Shown here in pieces: positions 1 through 13,660 of a stretch of 64,000 nucleotides of DNA. A program made the position numbers and the translations under genes. The stretch comes from Pipra filicauda (lineage: Eukaryota; Chordata; Aves; Passeriformes; Pipridae), in the NCBI RefSeq assembly GCF_003945595.2, contig NW_024104362.1, positions 496,001 to 560,000 of the forward strand, in the 5' to 3' direction. The notes under the pieces are model-generated. The model did not search any database, had not been told where the DNA came from, and was given only the letters and a program-made list of their open reading frames with translations. Each line of letters opens with the position of its first letter. Position 1 is the first letter of the stretch.

Positions 1-2285
1 GCTGTCCCCCTCTATTAAAAGACATACCAATGTCTTTCTCCTGCCACTGGATTTTTAAAAGACAAGGATTAACATGAAAGCTGTTCTTTTAAAGATTCGG
101 TGCTAGTGTGATTCTATACAGGGAAGGCGCTCCTTGCTGCAGTCTTCCTCTCCAGTTGAATCTTGAGGTGCCAATGATTCCTGGAGTCACCAGGGGCTAG
201 GAGGCAGGCAATACTGTGGGTACCCATGTCCATTGTTAGATCTGGCTTTCTGTCATGTCCTCAAGTTGCAGCAGACCCTCTCTGCACACTTGGGCTGCTG
301 GCTCTCATCAACAGGAGACACACAGTAGTTCAAAGGTAAAATATAATGGTCTCAGCCTCACAACTGTGGCTTCAAAGTGAAGCTTTTAAGCTTTTGCTCC
401 AGTGTCCAAGAATATGTGCCCCACACAGAAGAAAATCAGTAAGGAGTTCAAGAGCAATTTTTCTTTCATTTTTGGCATGTGATTGAATGTTTCTTAGTCA
501 TAGCTTCCTTTTGTTATTTCTGTTCAGCAACCCAATGTCACAATAATTGGGTGGGCAAATATCGCAAACTACACACGGATGCTTGTTTCCAAATGAATAA
601 TTATTTTTACAGAATCTGTTTCTCAGACACATGCATGTAACAAAAAGCTTTCTGTTAACACCTACTACTTCAAAAGTTCATTTTGACCAAAGATAATATC
701 TGTTGAAGGTGATTTATAGTTTTAAAAAGTGTGTAAGACAAAAGATGTGTAGAAAATCCTTCCTGGGGGTCTCCGGGGCAGTTTCCTGCCGAGGCTGTTG
801 ATGTATTTCAGATGTCACAGCTCCCTCCAGCGGGAAAAAGTGGGCAGAGGGCTACTGCCACTGCAGACACCAACCCAAAGCTTCCAAACCTCAAACAGAA
901 AATATTCATACAACTTTTTTTTTTTATTTAATTTTATTTTCCCCCCGAATGCAGTACCTGATTCTCTCTTCTCTCTTCACATTGTAAAAGTATTTGAAGC
1001 AAAGATTTGTATAAAATCTGAGAAAATTAACATACATGGATCAGATTTTCATGAAGACTCAAACCAATTATTTCCTGTTGACTGCCATGTAAATACAGTT
1101 GTTCGTGTGGAGTAGGGTGGCATGGCCTATGAAATCACAATGCCCGAGATGTAATAAGATAAGGAGTGTTGCCTATATTTACATCCTGCAAGTATCATTC
1201 TCCAACATCAAACAACTGCAACAAATCCAACACGAATGACATGTCATTCATTTGAACCTATGTAACTCGATGTAGGTTTGCTTTCATAACATGGATTACT
1301 GGTATTTTTGAACCTTTACAGGAGCTGATGCCTTCTTTTATGAATTCTCAAGTGTGACAGTGGATGAAGTCATGTCCATGTGAATGACAAAGTCTAGCCC
1401 AAGCTAACAGATCCAGAATGGAAACGTGTTCTTTCTTTCCAAGAAGCCTGAAAACACAGAACAATTATTTTGAGAGATCTGGGTGTCATTTTTTGTGTGA
1501 TTTTCATATCCCATGAATCTGGCTTCTGGGAAGATGATGGGTTGTGATATAAGCATTTAAAAATATTTTAATTTTCACAAATACAATAAACCCCACCACC
1601 TATATTAATAATTTTTGGATGGATAATTTCATATTAAAAGAAAAGTAATGAAAGGAGTTTAATGCAGTTCATTACTGCTCCATCCCAATCAACTTCTGTT
1701 CACATTACTGACTATGTTCAGCAGTGATTCAAGCTGTAGGTTTACAAATGGGCTTGCAGCTGGTGGATGGTACTGGCAAACCAAGGAATAGTTTCAGCAT
1801 GACGGTTATAGACAGGTGGTGGCTGAGCCTATGAGAATCTGCATTAGATACAATTGTATCAGCATCTGGAGACACAGCAGCAGCACTAAATAAATCATGT
1901 GCAGTGTTATATGTTCTCAGGGCATATAATATGTTGCCTGGCAACTACATGTCTCTCAGCTTGGCAAAGTAACTGTTTTTACTTATGTCCCTGTGATACT
2001 GTATGACCGTAGAATTAAGAACACTGGCTCTGCCTGATTGCTTTTAAAATTACATTTATTAAAAAATAAAGCTCCTTTTCCCAATCATCAATATGCCTTG
2101 CCTCAATCAAGCATTTTGTGCTTCTGGTATTGTTCCTAAATACAGATTACAGTATTGCAGTTCAAGAATAATTATGCAGAAGCTGTTTTCTTTTCTCTGA
2201 ATACTTCAGGATTTATAGAATTTATAAAGCATGCCTACATGTGTTCTGTACTATTGAAAAGATAACAGAAAGGACAACTTAGTAG
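1..2285. other. Unannotated intergenic sequence
   Basis: AT-rich, with no recognisable exon, RNA gene or repeat. Open frames are short and unrelated to known proteins. Confidence 0.6.
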
Positions 2286-2291
2286 TCATGA

Positions 2292-2701
2292 ATTAGATAG
2301 AATGGACATCCGGGGAGATAAGCGAGCTGAATCAGGGGGGGCTTCTCAAGCTCCCAGTGTGTAGTCAGGAAAAGTTGATGACAAAGAGGACCCTCTTGAA
2401 GCTGAAGGACCGGAAAGACCACCAGAGGACTCCCTAAAAGGACAGCTCCGTCTCAAGCTCTGCCTAGACTCCGCCTATTATGAATATGATAATTAGATTG
2501 TGAAATTAAATGAATATGCATGTTAGATGTTGTAATCACTCATAAAAACTGTATGAATTACCTGGCTTTTCACTGAGAACTTCAGAGCTAGTTTGTCCAG
2601 TGCGAGCTGGCTGGTTCCCCAATGTTGCTCAAAATAAATACCTTTGCTGCTTAAAGACTCAAAACTGTCTCTGAGCAGTCTCATTTCTGCCAATTTTGGC
2701 A
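2292..2701 (+). mobile_element. Probable ERV1-type solo LTR
   Basis: Ordered LTR-like signals on the plus strand: a promoter-like part with 'ctcataaaaactgtatg', then AATAAA in 'caaaataaatacctttg', then a C/T-rich U5-like end closing on 'ttttggca'. This resembles avian gammaretrovirus-like LTRs known to me. A 6-bp direct repeat TCATGA (2286-2291 and 2702-2707) flanks it. However, the left end lacks the expected TG and ERV1 usually makes 4-bp duplications, so the left boundary is uncertain. Confidence 0.5.
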
Positions 2702-2707
2702 TCATGA

Positions 2708-2793
2708 GCAACCAGCTGTAGGTGTCCCTGCTTGAGCAGGGGGGTTGGACCAGATGATTCCAGAGGTCCCTTAGAACCTCAACCATTCTGTTT
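2708..2793 (+). mobile_element. CR1 LINE 3' end
   Basis: Contains 'aggtgtccctgcttgagcag', 'ggttggaccagatgattcc' and 'cctcaaccattctg', the standard CR1 3' UTR order. The terminal octamer repeats are eroded. It is 5'-truncated and directly abuts the LTR on its left. Confidence 0.75.
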
Positions 2794-5700
2794 TTCTCTG
2801 AAACATCTAGTGAAGGGAATCTGATCAGAAGACCCCATTACTATCTGCCTCTTTCTCTCCCTTCCTCCCAAACCTTCTAAGCTAACTTGAAAGTACTTAC
2901 AGAGAAAAAAGGAATCAATCTCGAAACCCAAACCTGTGACAATAGGACATGACATGGCAAGTTCAGTCTGTGGAGCAGAGCAAAAAGCCAGTTCTTAAAT
3001 CCAGAGCCTTCTGGGCAGGTCCCAAAGTCACACTGAGCTGGGGGACTAGCAGCTGATGCGTCCCTGAGCAGTCAGGACAGAGCAAGATAGAACCACCTAG
3101 CACAAGATTATTTTTTTTGTCGTCGGAAAATTTCTTGCTTTGGTTTGAAATTGTGTTAGACTAGGAGGACTTTATATCTCTTTTCGTAAAGAAAACTATG
3201 AAGCATAGATACAAGATTATCAGCACACTTCAGAAGTTGTCTTTCGTATATGTCAAATTGGCCCAGTGGAAGATTTTATTCCCTACAACACAAGCACTGC
3301 AGTGTCTAATGCCAAATGCAGTCCTAGTGGTTCACTCCCCTTTCATAGTGTGTGGGGAGAAGTGACTGCCCAGAAAATCCTGTGTGCTATGTGGGAGCTG
3401 CCTTGTGTAGGCCAGAAGACGTAGGCATGGGAGTAAGCCTGGAATCCCTCCTCAGCTCTCCACCATGGGAGTGCGAGTACTCCCTTAGAAAGCATACCTG
3501 CCATAACCTGGGGGAGTCACGGGCACATTTCTTACTGCCCAAGAAAGTAACTAGAAACACCAGACTGTAGGCAATTGTGTCCAGGGAAGTAGTCTCTGGT
3601 GCACCTGTTAAAGTTGTGTGGATGCTCAGACAGGATAATAAGATTCACTGAAGAAGAAACTGGTAGAACCACAAGAGAAAGAAAATGAGAGCAAGCAGTA
3701 CTCTGCAGCAAGTCTGGTGAGAAATTGAGGTGGAGGAGTCACATCTGCTCTATAAAGATATACGGAGATGAAGTAGAGAAGAGATTATCTGATTAAAAAT
3801 GTCTCCAGTGCTGAGGACTTGGAGGGCTTTCAAGGTTTAACTTTGAAAATAAGTGTCCTGTTTTGTACCTGTAACTTGTTTTTGCAGCAGCAGCAGCAAC
3901 AGCTAAAGGGAAACTTGATGAGCTTTCTATTATTTTGTAGGAGTAAAAATATAGGCTCTTATCATCCAGGGCTGACTGAACTGCTCACTTCCTGAAAACA
4001 GGTCGCAGTGAGAATCTGCACTAATTAGGAAAAGTTGGCAAAAACAATCACTGCAAGTTAAAAATGTGTGTCATATCCATTTTACTTGCATAGTTGAGCT
4101 GGAGGTGATGTAATGAGAAGGTTTTGTACCAAAGCTGGACATATGACTCAATTCTGGGAGCCGCAGGGAATGAGTTAAATCAGGTTCATTTTGCAGAGCT
4201 TCAGCTTTTGCTGATCACTCAAGAACATCAGCAACTGCAGCTGCATCTTCCCCAAAGGCCCCACAGCATATTGACATTTTTCCATGCAGCTAAAATTTTC
4301 CTTTTCTTCTCAAGTCCAATTTTCTGTTTGATGGATTTAAACTGCTACTTCCTTCGGCTGAATTCAAGAGAGGACTTGAGTGCTGCTGAATCAGATGATG
4401 TACTGGCCTTGAAGTATTTGGGGTGCAAAACAGGCTTGTGACAGGCATTTACCAAGTTTGTATGAACACATGTATGAAGCTATGCAGTGTCTATGCAGAA
4501 TGAATTATATCAGGCTGGAGAGCTATAAAACCAGTGCGTGAGTAGGACAACATAGTAGTAGCCAGTAGGAAATGGGATGTCTGACTAACTCTGAGCAATC
4601 AATATGAAGCTGTAGTAGAGGCTCCTGGACTCTGTTTTGGGGCCCAGACATCCAACACTAAGCCCCGCAGTGCATAAGTTTGAACTCATTGTATAAATTG
4701 TAGACATTAAACTTTCTGTTTCTTCTTCTTCTTTCTCTGAGTAAGCAGCCTGTATGTTCTGGATCTGTTTTATTACAGGTCCAGAACACTCGTTTTGCTG
4801 CTCAAATGAGTCTAATGCTCTGTGTGTCCAAAAGCAGGAATGAAAGGGACTGTTAGGTCAGGCAGACAAGTGTGTATGCAGCAAGGTTAAGTGTCCGGCC
4901 AATTGTTTAATCCTCTTCTAGGACAGGACTCTGTCCAGATCGGAATTTAGAGGTAGGCTGTCTCTTTTTCTGAATTTTCATTATTTTGCTAATGAAAAAC
5001 AGGAGTGATTAATTTATCTTTAGTGTTAAATAAGTATTTTACTTTCCTTTTGCTAGAACAATGCCCTGGATAAGTAATCACACAAAGCAGGTACCAACAT
5101 GGAAGGAAAATTTGAATTGTCTTTATATGTGTATTCCAAAGCTGCTGAACTAATTTAAAATAATTTTACTGACTTCAAGAGGCTGTAGAATTCTGTATCT
5201 TGGTGAGTATCTGGATGACAGGAGAAGATGCATTTCTTTTTTAAACTTCCAGCATTATTTCATTACATGAATCATTTCAGTATGCAAAGCTGTCATGAAA
5301 ATTTACAAGCCTAGGCACACAGTCCAACTCACCCTATATTTACTATGATGAAAAAAAATAATCATACCTTACTCACACATCAAAAAAGCTGACTGCCTCA
5401 GGCAAACAGAATTTCCACCAGCTTATTTTCCATTAGCTCTTTTAAAAAAACAGAGATAGTGAGAAAAACCTTCTGTCACTTTTCTTTTTAGCAGTTCCTA
5501 TGTTAAGATATCTTGAGTCAACCCAAAAATTCTCTGAAAGTGTGGCTACAACTTGAACTGAGAAGAAAAGGCTTGATACTAGTTTTTAGAAAGGAATACA
5601 ATAAGTCTATATCTAATGTTTAGAAAGCATTTTATCCAAGATGCTTCTTTCACTGCCAGAAATCTCATTAACATTTTTGAATGTGGCAACTGAAATTGTA

Positions 5701-8700
5701 ACATGAGTGTGAAATAACTACACTGAAAATGAACATTTTGGAGTTCCTATATTGCACAGCTCAAACTGGGGATGTTTGTTGACTTTTGCCAAGGGAGTAT
5801 GAAGCTATTGCCTTTTACAGAAAGCAGGCTCAAAGGTGAAGAGAAAATTACACTCTAGTGAGAGCAGTTCTCTATTTGTCAATATTCTCTATTCTCTTTG
5901 CTGGGAAAAGCATATTTCCATCTTCAGCTATGCCATCAGTAGCTCATACACTAAGATATTAAATGAGACATTAAATAGTAATCACAACATCCCAGCCAAA
6001 CCTCACTGTCAGAACAGAGCATGGGAACTGCAGTGCCTGTGTGAGGTGGCTTTGCTGGATCAGGGCCCTTGTTCCATTTAGCTGCAGTTCAGTTACCTGA
6101 GACCTCATCTCATTCTCAATCGCTGTATCCTGTCACAACACTACAGCTTTCACATTGCTCTTCAGAATTGTTCAAATCTTTTCAAAGTCCAATTCTTATA
6201 TGCCAGCCAGAAAGTATATTTTCTTTCATCTTATATCAGACTAAGTAGTAAGCCTTTTTAATCCTTGTTTTTCAAGATGACTGAATTTCTGGTGAGTAAG
6301 ACAAAATGAGAAGTAGGACACAGGTTCCTCTCTTCCCAGCACTGCACTTCCTCACTGGAGATGACTCCTAGGGTGACCAGGAAGAGAAGGCAGGAGGTAG
6401 CTCTCATAACTCTGATCCTTCTCCCTTCTTGCCCCCAACACTACCCTCTCAGGAGAAGAGCCCATAAGTGGGATTTCTACCAGCCTTGGCACTAGCATTC
6501 TGCCTCTTTGAGAGAGAGTGTTCCATCCCCACTTTGCTGCACCTCTAGGGCTTTTGCAAATGTCACATTACCTTTAAACCTTCCTGTCACACTGTGCCCC
6601 CAAGAAATTACCCCATCACCAAGCCAGAGTCAATCTCTCTATCCCTCTGGATTCCTGCCTGTAGTCTGTCACACAGACACACTGTATTCACAGACCCCTG
6701 TTCCCTCAAATCATCCAGGGACAGGGCTCTTGCATGTTTGGGTGCTGGAAAAACAAGGGGCTGGATGCCAAATGGCTGGATTCCAGCTGGAGACATCAGG
6801 AAGCTCCATTGCCTGAGCAGCCACCTCACACATAAGGATGGGGGGGTGTGTGGGAGAAGGCATGTCATGGAGGCCCAGGTCAAAATACTGTGCTGTCTGA
6901 AGTGTTGCAGTGCCATAGTGGCTTAGATGATGAAAACTGGAAGTCCTTTATTACTGAAAGTAATAAGAAAAAGTTAAAAAATACCAGATCCTGTGATTTC
7001 GTTCCTTTTTTTTCTTAGTCCTCAAAAAGAGGAAACTAGAGTTGGCTTTGAAAAGAAAGCAAAGAATAAAGGTTGTACTGCCCAGGCACTTGAACTGAAC
7101 TTGGGCATGTGAGGCATTAAATGGGAAGTAAAGTCACTTTAAAAAATCTACTCTGCATAATATATGACCAAAACCAAGCAATGTGATTCAGCATGGTTAC
7201 TAACTTTAATAAAAAAGAAAACACATATGCTTTAAAGAAGGAATTTCTCAAGGTATAAAAATCATTAAAGAGAGGCAGTTTTACTCATAGCCCTATGTAA
7301 AAACTTTTAAGGATTATTGCATGTCGTATTTAGTCCACTATACCCTGTAATCTTCTCAAGCAAGATAAAAGCTGTCTGATGATAAAAAGCTGAAGTAGAT
7401 GAGGAATAAGGTCTTGCAATACAATTTAGAAAAAGAGAGAGCCATGACTGTTTCTGAGTTGTTGATATTCTGGGCTTTATGTACAGACACACAGCAAAGT
7501 CTCCAATGTGCTTTTGTATAAGCCCACTGAAAGTCTTCATGCACAAGTCTTAACTGAACTTTTTGAAATGAATATTTATTATTTTCCTTGCTTCTCCATG
7601 ATCCTTGGGGGACATGTAATGAAGGAGCACGTAGGAGAAAAAGGTAACTTTATTCTGAGTTACTGAAAGACCCTCATAAATGGCTTCAAAGAAATATGAA
7701 AATGCTTAGTACTCAGCCACCAATAAGTTTAGCACCACCGTGTTCAAAAGGATCCTTCTGCAAGTTAAGCTTTAGCTCACAGAGGGGGAAAAAGTCTCAT
7801 TCTATGGGGGCGCCATTAATAATGACAAACACCAAATAATCTCCTTTTTTGTAGATGAATCATATTGGGAGGACAAATAAGATCATTTTCCTCAGAGTAC
7901 CAGGTAAGCAGAAGAGACTGCTGTGCCTTAGCTAAAAGTTGATTAGGATATTGGTGTAGATTTTTTAAATTGAGCGCACACTGATGTATGTGCTTTATCC
8001 CAGCATCTTTTCATATTTTAATAACTTCCTTCTGTAGTGGGAGCAATTAAAGAAAAAACCCTTTGAGGAGAGGCTCTAGTGTTAGATGAATAATAATTCC
8101 TCTTCTTCTGAAGAATCTGTTTCACTTTTCTTCTGTCCTACCCTCTCTTCTGTTTATTTTCCCTTTTATGGGTATTTGTGCCTCCATGGGCACACACCTG
8201 CCATTTTACCTCTCCAGGTATGTGGTAAGCCCAAGTCACCAGGTCTGTAAAGTCAGTTCAATCCCTCTTCTGACCCTTTCTGGCCTGTATATGACCCACA
8301 ACACACCTAACTTGTCCTCTTCATTCACTAGGTGTTACAAAGGACCATCCTCCCCTGGGAGGGAAAGAAGCATGTTCCACTTTCTAGAGGTACGTGAGGT
8401 TTCCTGCTAATTGCACTAAGTGGTACCCATCACCGAAACAGCTGCCATTACTGCCTCAACAGTGCAGGAGCAGTGAGCAGGGCAACATGTCTTGCTTTAC
8501 CAGGCTGGCTAGTATGGTGGGCAGAGGCTCAGCCAGCTCTGACAGGTACAAACCGTAACTGGGGGCATCCACCCATCCAGGGGGTTGAATACACCCTTGG
8601 GCCAGTGCCACTCTCTGCTGGGCTACCTGAGTTGCATGGAGGGTTGCAGCAGACAATTGGCTTTCACCAGACAATGGCACAGAGTGAAGCAGAGCATGGT

Positions 8701-9599
8701 AGGAAGCAGGGAGTTTGGCTGGCTGCAGGCTGATGCTCTGAGCTAAGATGACAATGCAGATATACCCAAAGCATCCCCCAAGTGTCTGGCTAGGAATTAC
8801 AAGCCTTGGGGCGCAGTGGCACAGGCTTTGCTATCAGAGGGCGGAGCAGGTAGCACACACCCGTCCCTATTTACTGATCAAAGATGGCGCTAACCAGGTG
8901 ACTAAAGCAAATTGCACATTCAAGAAAACAGTTCAGAGGAAGCAACAAACCTTTGAATATAAGGAGCAATGGAGGTACTTCGTGTCTGTGGTACTTACAC
9001 AGCCATTACCACAGCACCTCTTGAGCATCTGAAGCTCTTTCAGTGGCAGTCCTTGCCAAGGCCTGGCGAGGAGAGACAAGTTCTGCAATGCTCCATTTAG
9101 GAACAGCGATCAGAGACACAGAAGTCATGTCTTCTGTTTAGTTAGTGCTTTGGCCTCAGGAAGACACCAAGCTGTCACTATGTGCTTTCTGTCTGGACCG
9201 AGGACCTGTCAGCCTGGCTGTAACGTCTTTGCTGTACTCGAAGCTGAGCGTGGGTCGAATGATTTACTAGCCTGTACTGTACCTGGGACAGCTGGAGCTG
9301 GCTGCATGCATGCTGTGAGGATACCTTTGTCCTGCACTGATGTTTGGCTTTTCCTTCATGACGAACTTGGAGACAGGCTGAATCAGTCATGTTGCACACT
9401 CGCATGTGAATAATGGCTTAGTCTCCACGCATGCAGTCTAATTCGTATTTCAGTCTCAAGATATACCATAATATGGATCCCTTTCCTGCCATGGCGTGGG
9501 GAGGCCCAGTTCTAGTTCCATTTCCATCTGAGGAACCATTTCTGACAGCTTGAGGTGGATAGGGAAAGGGAACTCCAGCATCAGGGGTTTCTTCAGGTC
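2794..9599. other. Unannotated intergenic sequence
   Basis: No gene or repeat family recognised. The stretch 8440-9420 is less AT-rich and has several overlapping open frames of 74-94 residues on both strands, none resembling a known protein. It may be old retroviral or other repeat debris beside the LTR at 9600-9964, but I see no motif to prove it. Confidence 0.5.
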
Positions 9600-9964
9600 C
9601 TGAGCCTGGAGGGGAGAGGTGCTCTCCCCTCCCCCCACCCACGTGGTCCCATGGAGGCACAGAGACAGCACACCGGGCGTGGAGAGGAGGCAAGAGAGAG
9701 TTTATTGTTGGGGGGTTACATTTATAGGGTTAGGAGGATTCACAGGGTAACCAATTACAGGTCGCAGGAAGGGGTTAACAGTCAATAGGAGGGGGTCAAT
9801 GAGAACACCTCACGATATCTTCTCAGGACATTCCTGCATGGGATAACACTTTTCGTGGGGGGTGTTGGGAAGAAGAAGCATGTGTTTGCAAAGAGGCCAC
9901 AAAAAGCCATTTTAAGACATGTTTAAACAACAGTTTTCCCATATAGTGCAGGTTTACTGCTACA
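9600..9964 (-). mobile_element. Probable ERVK-like LTR (R-U5 and part of U3), boundaries unresolved
   Basis: Read on the minus strand: an ATTGG (inverted CCAAT) box, 'ccctataaatg' (TATA at about 9720-9727), AATAAA at 9701-9706, then 'ctctctcttgcctcctctcc' and 'gtgctgtctctgtgcctcc', an arrangement typical of retroviral U3-R-U5. A possible left terminus TGTAGC lies at 9964. No target-site duplication, primer-binding site or retroviral coding sequence was recognised next to it. It is probably a solo or truncated LTR. Confidence 0.55.
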
Positions 9965-10695
9965 CCATAACATATGGCCATTTCCAGCTTGCCTTCTAGA
10001 ACTTGAGCTTCCAGCAAGAAAATTGACCTATTGCTCATGATGAGCAATCTGCACTGGGTTGTACAGGTGTGGTGCTAAGCAGGAACATCTCCCAGCCATG
10101 CAGTGGTCATCTAAAAGTCAAAGTTGGAAGCCAGGATTTAGTAAACAAAATGTTCCACCAATTTTCCTTTCCCAACTTCTAAAAGATGCAGACCTTGTTT
10201 TCAGTGGTTTTCCAAGCCCACTGATTTAACCAACACCTATTGCCACCTACCGTCTTCTGGTTTCCATCATTCAAAAGGGATCATGAACTTGGAAAGGTTA
10301 TCCTCTTTCAAGATCTCCTTTCCATGGATGGACTTGTAAATTCTCTGCTGATACACAGCAGCTCAGCATTCATTTTCATTATTAAAGAATGAAAATTCAC
10401 TGAGGAAGAAGAGGAAGAACAGAGAGGTTTCCTCTCCTTTTAGATCACCCAGAGCATCTTGCTCTCCAATGGTCTCACCTTGCCCATGATCTTGAGGAAG
10501 GCAATATAATCATATTTTAAGAGATATAAGAGGAACAGGAAGGAAGGATGAATTTTAATCAGCTTCAGAACTAGTTGTCTGAAACAGTTAGGAATGCTGG
10601 TCTAGTGTTCAAGCTGTGAATTCCTTTTTCCTTTCTTCTTGGCAGGACTTGTTTTGATCACCTAGCCTGAGCGAAGAACTGCATACGTTAATTAG

Positions 10696-10737
10696 GAACA
10701 AAATGTCATCTCACTAGAACAAAATGTCATCTTACTA
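10696..10737 (+). repeat. 21-bp tandem duplication
   Basis: Two adjacent 21-bp units beginning 'gaacaaaatgtcatct' (10696-10716 and 10717-10737) that differ by one base (cacta against tacta). Confidence 0.85.
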
Positions 10738-11615
10738 GAAAACCACCTGCCATGTGGAAAGTTGTGCCGTGAAACAACATCTATAGTGTAAATGCAAATT
10801 TAGCTGTCTTGAAAAAAGAAGCTGAGAGAGAGCTGGCACAATTGAGCAGCTACAGCAAGCCAGCTCAGGCTTGGATTAACAGTGTAGCTGTACTTAATAC
10901 ATGTAAGTTATGGAGACCCTTTGGCAGAACCACAAACTGTCATCAGATCTGGGTCTCTCTCCACCATCCCAATTGTTTTCATAAACTGATATGAGACCCT
11001 TCCCTGTGCTTAATTTGACCTTGTGTTTCTGAAACAAAAAAGTCTCCATTGCCAAAAGGCTTAAACTTCTGCAAACGCCGATTAAGGTTGAAGCTTTGCC
11101 TTCCACTTCAGTGGGGGCAGATTTCAGCCCTTGAGCACTGAGCTGTGAGGGAGTGATCAGGATAATCAAAGAAAAACAAACTTGGTTCTTGATATGCCCA
11201 AGGCTGGAGGCCAAAGACTTTTAAGCATTGAGGTGTGTCAGTGGTAGATTACAGATATCCTGTCATAATTTACAGTGGGGTTAGAGCATTAATCTCTAAA
11301 GAATACACGTGAGGAATATTTGTAAGATGAGGAAATGTACTACATTTCTCTGTTTATATCAGATAAATAAAACTGTTTTTTAAAATCATACAGATGAAAA
11401 ATAGCAATGATGAACCGACTTTTCAGCCGTCTTTTTTCTCTGAAGAGTTCTAACAGCAAGGTACTGCAGTGGTTCCTCAGTGGCTGAGAGTGATGTGCTG
11501 TGAGCACCGCTGCTGGGCTAGAGATGCTAAGGGAAGCATCCTTTTCCTCCAGATGCCTATGCCCAGTCTCCTGTCATCCATTAAGTCCAGTAAGTAACCA
11601 GCAGAACACAAGATT

Positions 11616-11656
11616 AAAAAATAAAAATAAATTAGAAATAAAATAAAAATAAAATC
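11616..11656 (+). repeat. A-rich (AAAAT)n-like low-complexity tract
   Basis: About 40 bp of repeated 'aaataaaa' units with interruptions. It has no recognisable SINE or LINE body next to it. Confidence 0.75.
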
Positions 11657-13554
11657 AGTGCATTGTTAAGTATACTATCGCTAAGATACAAGAAATGCTT
11701 CTGAAGAGTGTTTCTCCCAGAAAAGACATAATCTGTTTTCTTCCACTTCAGGGTGACTTGACTTTTCCTCCCATGAATGTAATTTAAGAGACCCTGCTAA
11801 GCAAGAATAGAGTCTGAATACTATTCAGTGCTTTCTTAAAGCTCACTTTCTTTATATCGTTATCAACATGGTCCTCCTTATTTCAAAATGGCTCAAACTG
11901 GATGTTTTATATAAAATTTTATGTTAATTTTTTCCTGTGACTGATTAAAATAAAAACGCATTAGAAAGTACAGTTGATGAGAAATATAGAATATGTTGTT
12001 TTTACAAGAGTCAAGGCAGTATTTCTGATGGCACTGAGCAGTGTAATAGTATCTTCTAAAAGAATGGTTCAAAAGTTACAGACTAATAAAAGACCATTTG
12101 GAGTTTTGACTAGCTGATCTGGTTGATTGATAGACAAAGGACCCTGTTTTGCCAGCTCTACTAATCTTTCAAGCTCCTTTTGGTATTCATCTGTAACAGT
12201 AAAGCTCACATGTTGTTGATTTAATGATATTCTATAAAATCTAGGTATCTCAATGCTAAACTAGAGTGTAACTAGTTCATCCTCACAATGCCGAACCTAC
12301 AATGTCAGACTAAAGTTGTTTGATTTTTTTAAGAGTGCATAGTTTCTAAATATTTGGTTAAAGCTCTGGGGACCTGACATTTTGTCTTGCCTAGGTATAA
12401 AAAAGTTAAAGCTGTCAAAAGAAGACAATGAAAAGCAAGTGACAGATGAGTGTAGGTTCTAGAGTGGCTTGACACTGTGCTGGTTCCTCCTTTATTTTTG
12501 TAAACATGCTGGCATGGTCCTTGGGGATTACTTATCAATAGAGTATTGACTCCCTGGATGATAATTCCCTTCTTTAGTCTTACTTGTATGAAAACAATTC
12601 TCATTATACTTGCCATGATACTTCACATCATCTGGGTGTTAGAAAAGACTGCTAATCTCTGTCCAAGTAATATATAGCCTATATAGCAAAATGTAAACTG
12701 AGCGCCTCCTACTAAAGGCAAAGGTTTATAAAGAATCTCAAACATTACAATTAACTGCATTTGTAAAGTTTAGTTTATAGTGTTTCCACTGAGAATATAA
12801 AGTGCTCGGGCATATGGCATCACCAGTAAATTATGACACTTGCCTACATTAATGCTCATAGTTATTAAGTCTGAGTTACTAAGAAGTCACCATGGATGTC
12901 CTGGGCTGATCTGCTGCATTATAAAGAGCATGAGATTTCAGGAATTAATGGCTGCTTCAGGTCCAGTAGTTCAGACTGGAACAGAACATATTTTTCACAA
13001 AAGGCTCCAATCTTGGTTTAAATATTTGCAGTGCTGGAACATCCCCAAACCCAGACAGAGTTTTTTCTGAGGGGCAATCACCAAAGTCTGCAGGGCTGAG
13101 ATTCTGCTCCACAGCAAACAGGCTGTTTATGGCCAAAACACTGTCAGTGTAACCTAAAGAACTATTGCTTTTTTGTTGTACAGTCTTTTTTCCTCTCTTT
13201 TGCAGGATGAAGTTTTTACAAGACTAGAATCCCCTGACAGTGGTTGCAGTATTTTGCTAGTTAGCAAATCATCATTTACAATGCTGAAGAATTTCAAGGA
13301 TATTTCATTCTGGCTTTATGAGTCTTTTGTTTATATTACTCATACTGAAATCCCTCACAGTAATGCTGTTTTTTCTCCCTGCATCTTACAGCTGTTTATG
13401 TGACGGTGGTTGTGTTTACCAAAGTGATATGATGGTCTGTGGCAAATACCAACATACAAGGCTCTTTCTGCCTTCACAGAGCACCAATCCAGTGTAACCA
13501 TGGCAATTTATTTTCAAACTGTTAGTGACTTCGAGAGAAATGGTGATATGTTCT

Positions 13555-13660
13555 CAGGCACATTGTATGACTCTTGGGAGTGTCCTGTGTATAGGGCTAA
13601 GAGTTGGACTCAATGATCCTTGTGGGTCCCTTCCAACTCAGCACATTCTGTGATTCTATG
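13555..13660 (+). mobile_element. CR1 LINE 3' end
   Basis: Contains 'gactcttgggagtgtcctgt', 'gttggactcaatgatccttg', 'ggtcccttccaactcagc' and the tail 'attctgtgattctatg', a textbook CR1 3' terminus. Only the last hundred or so bases are present, the usual severe 5' truncation. Confidence 0.9.
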
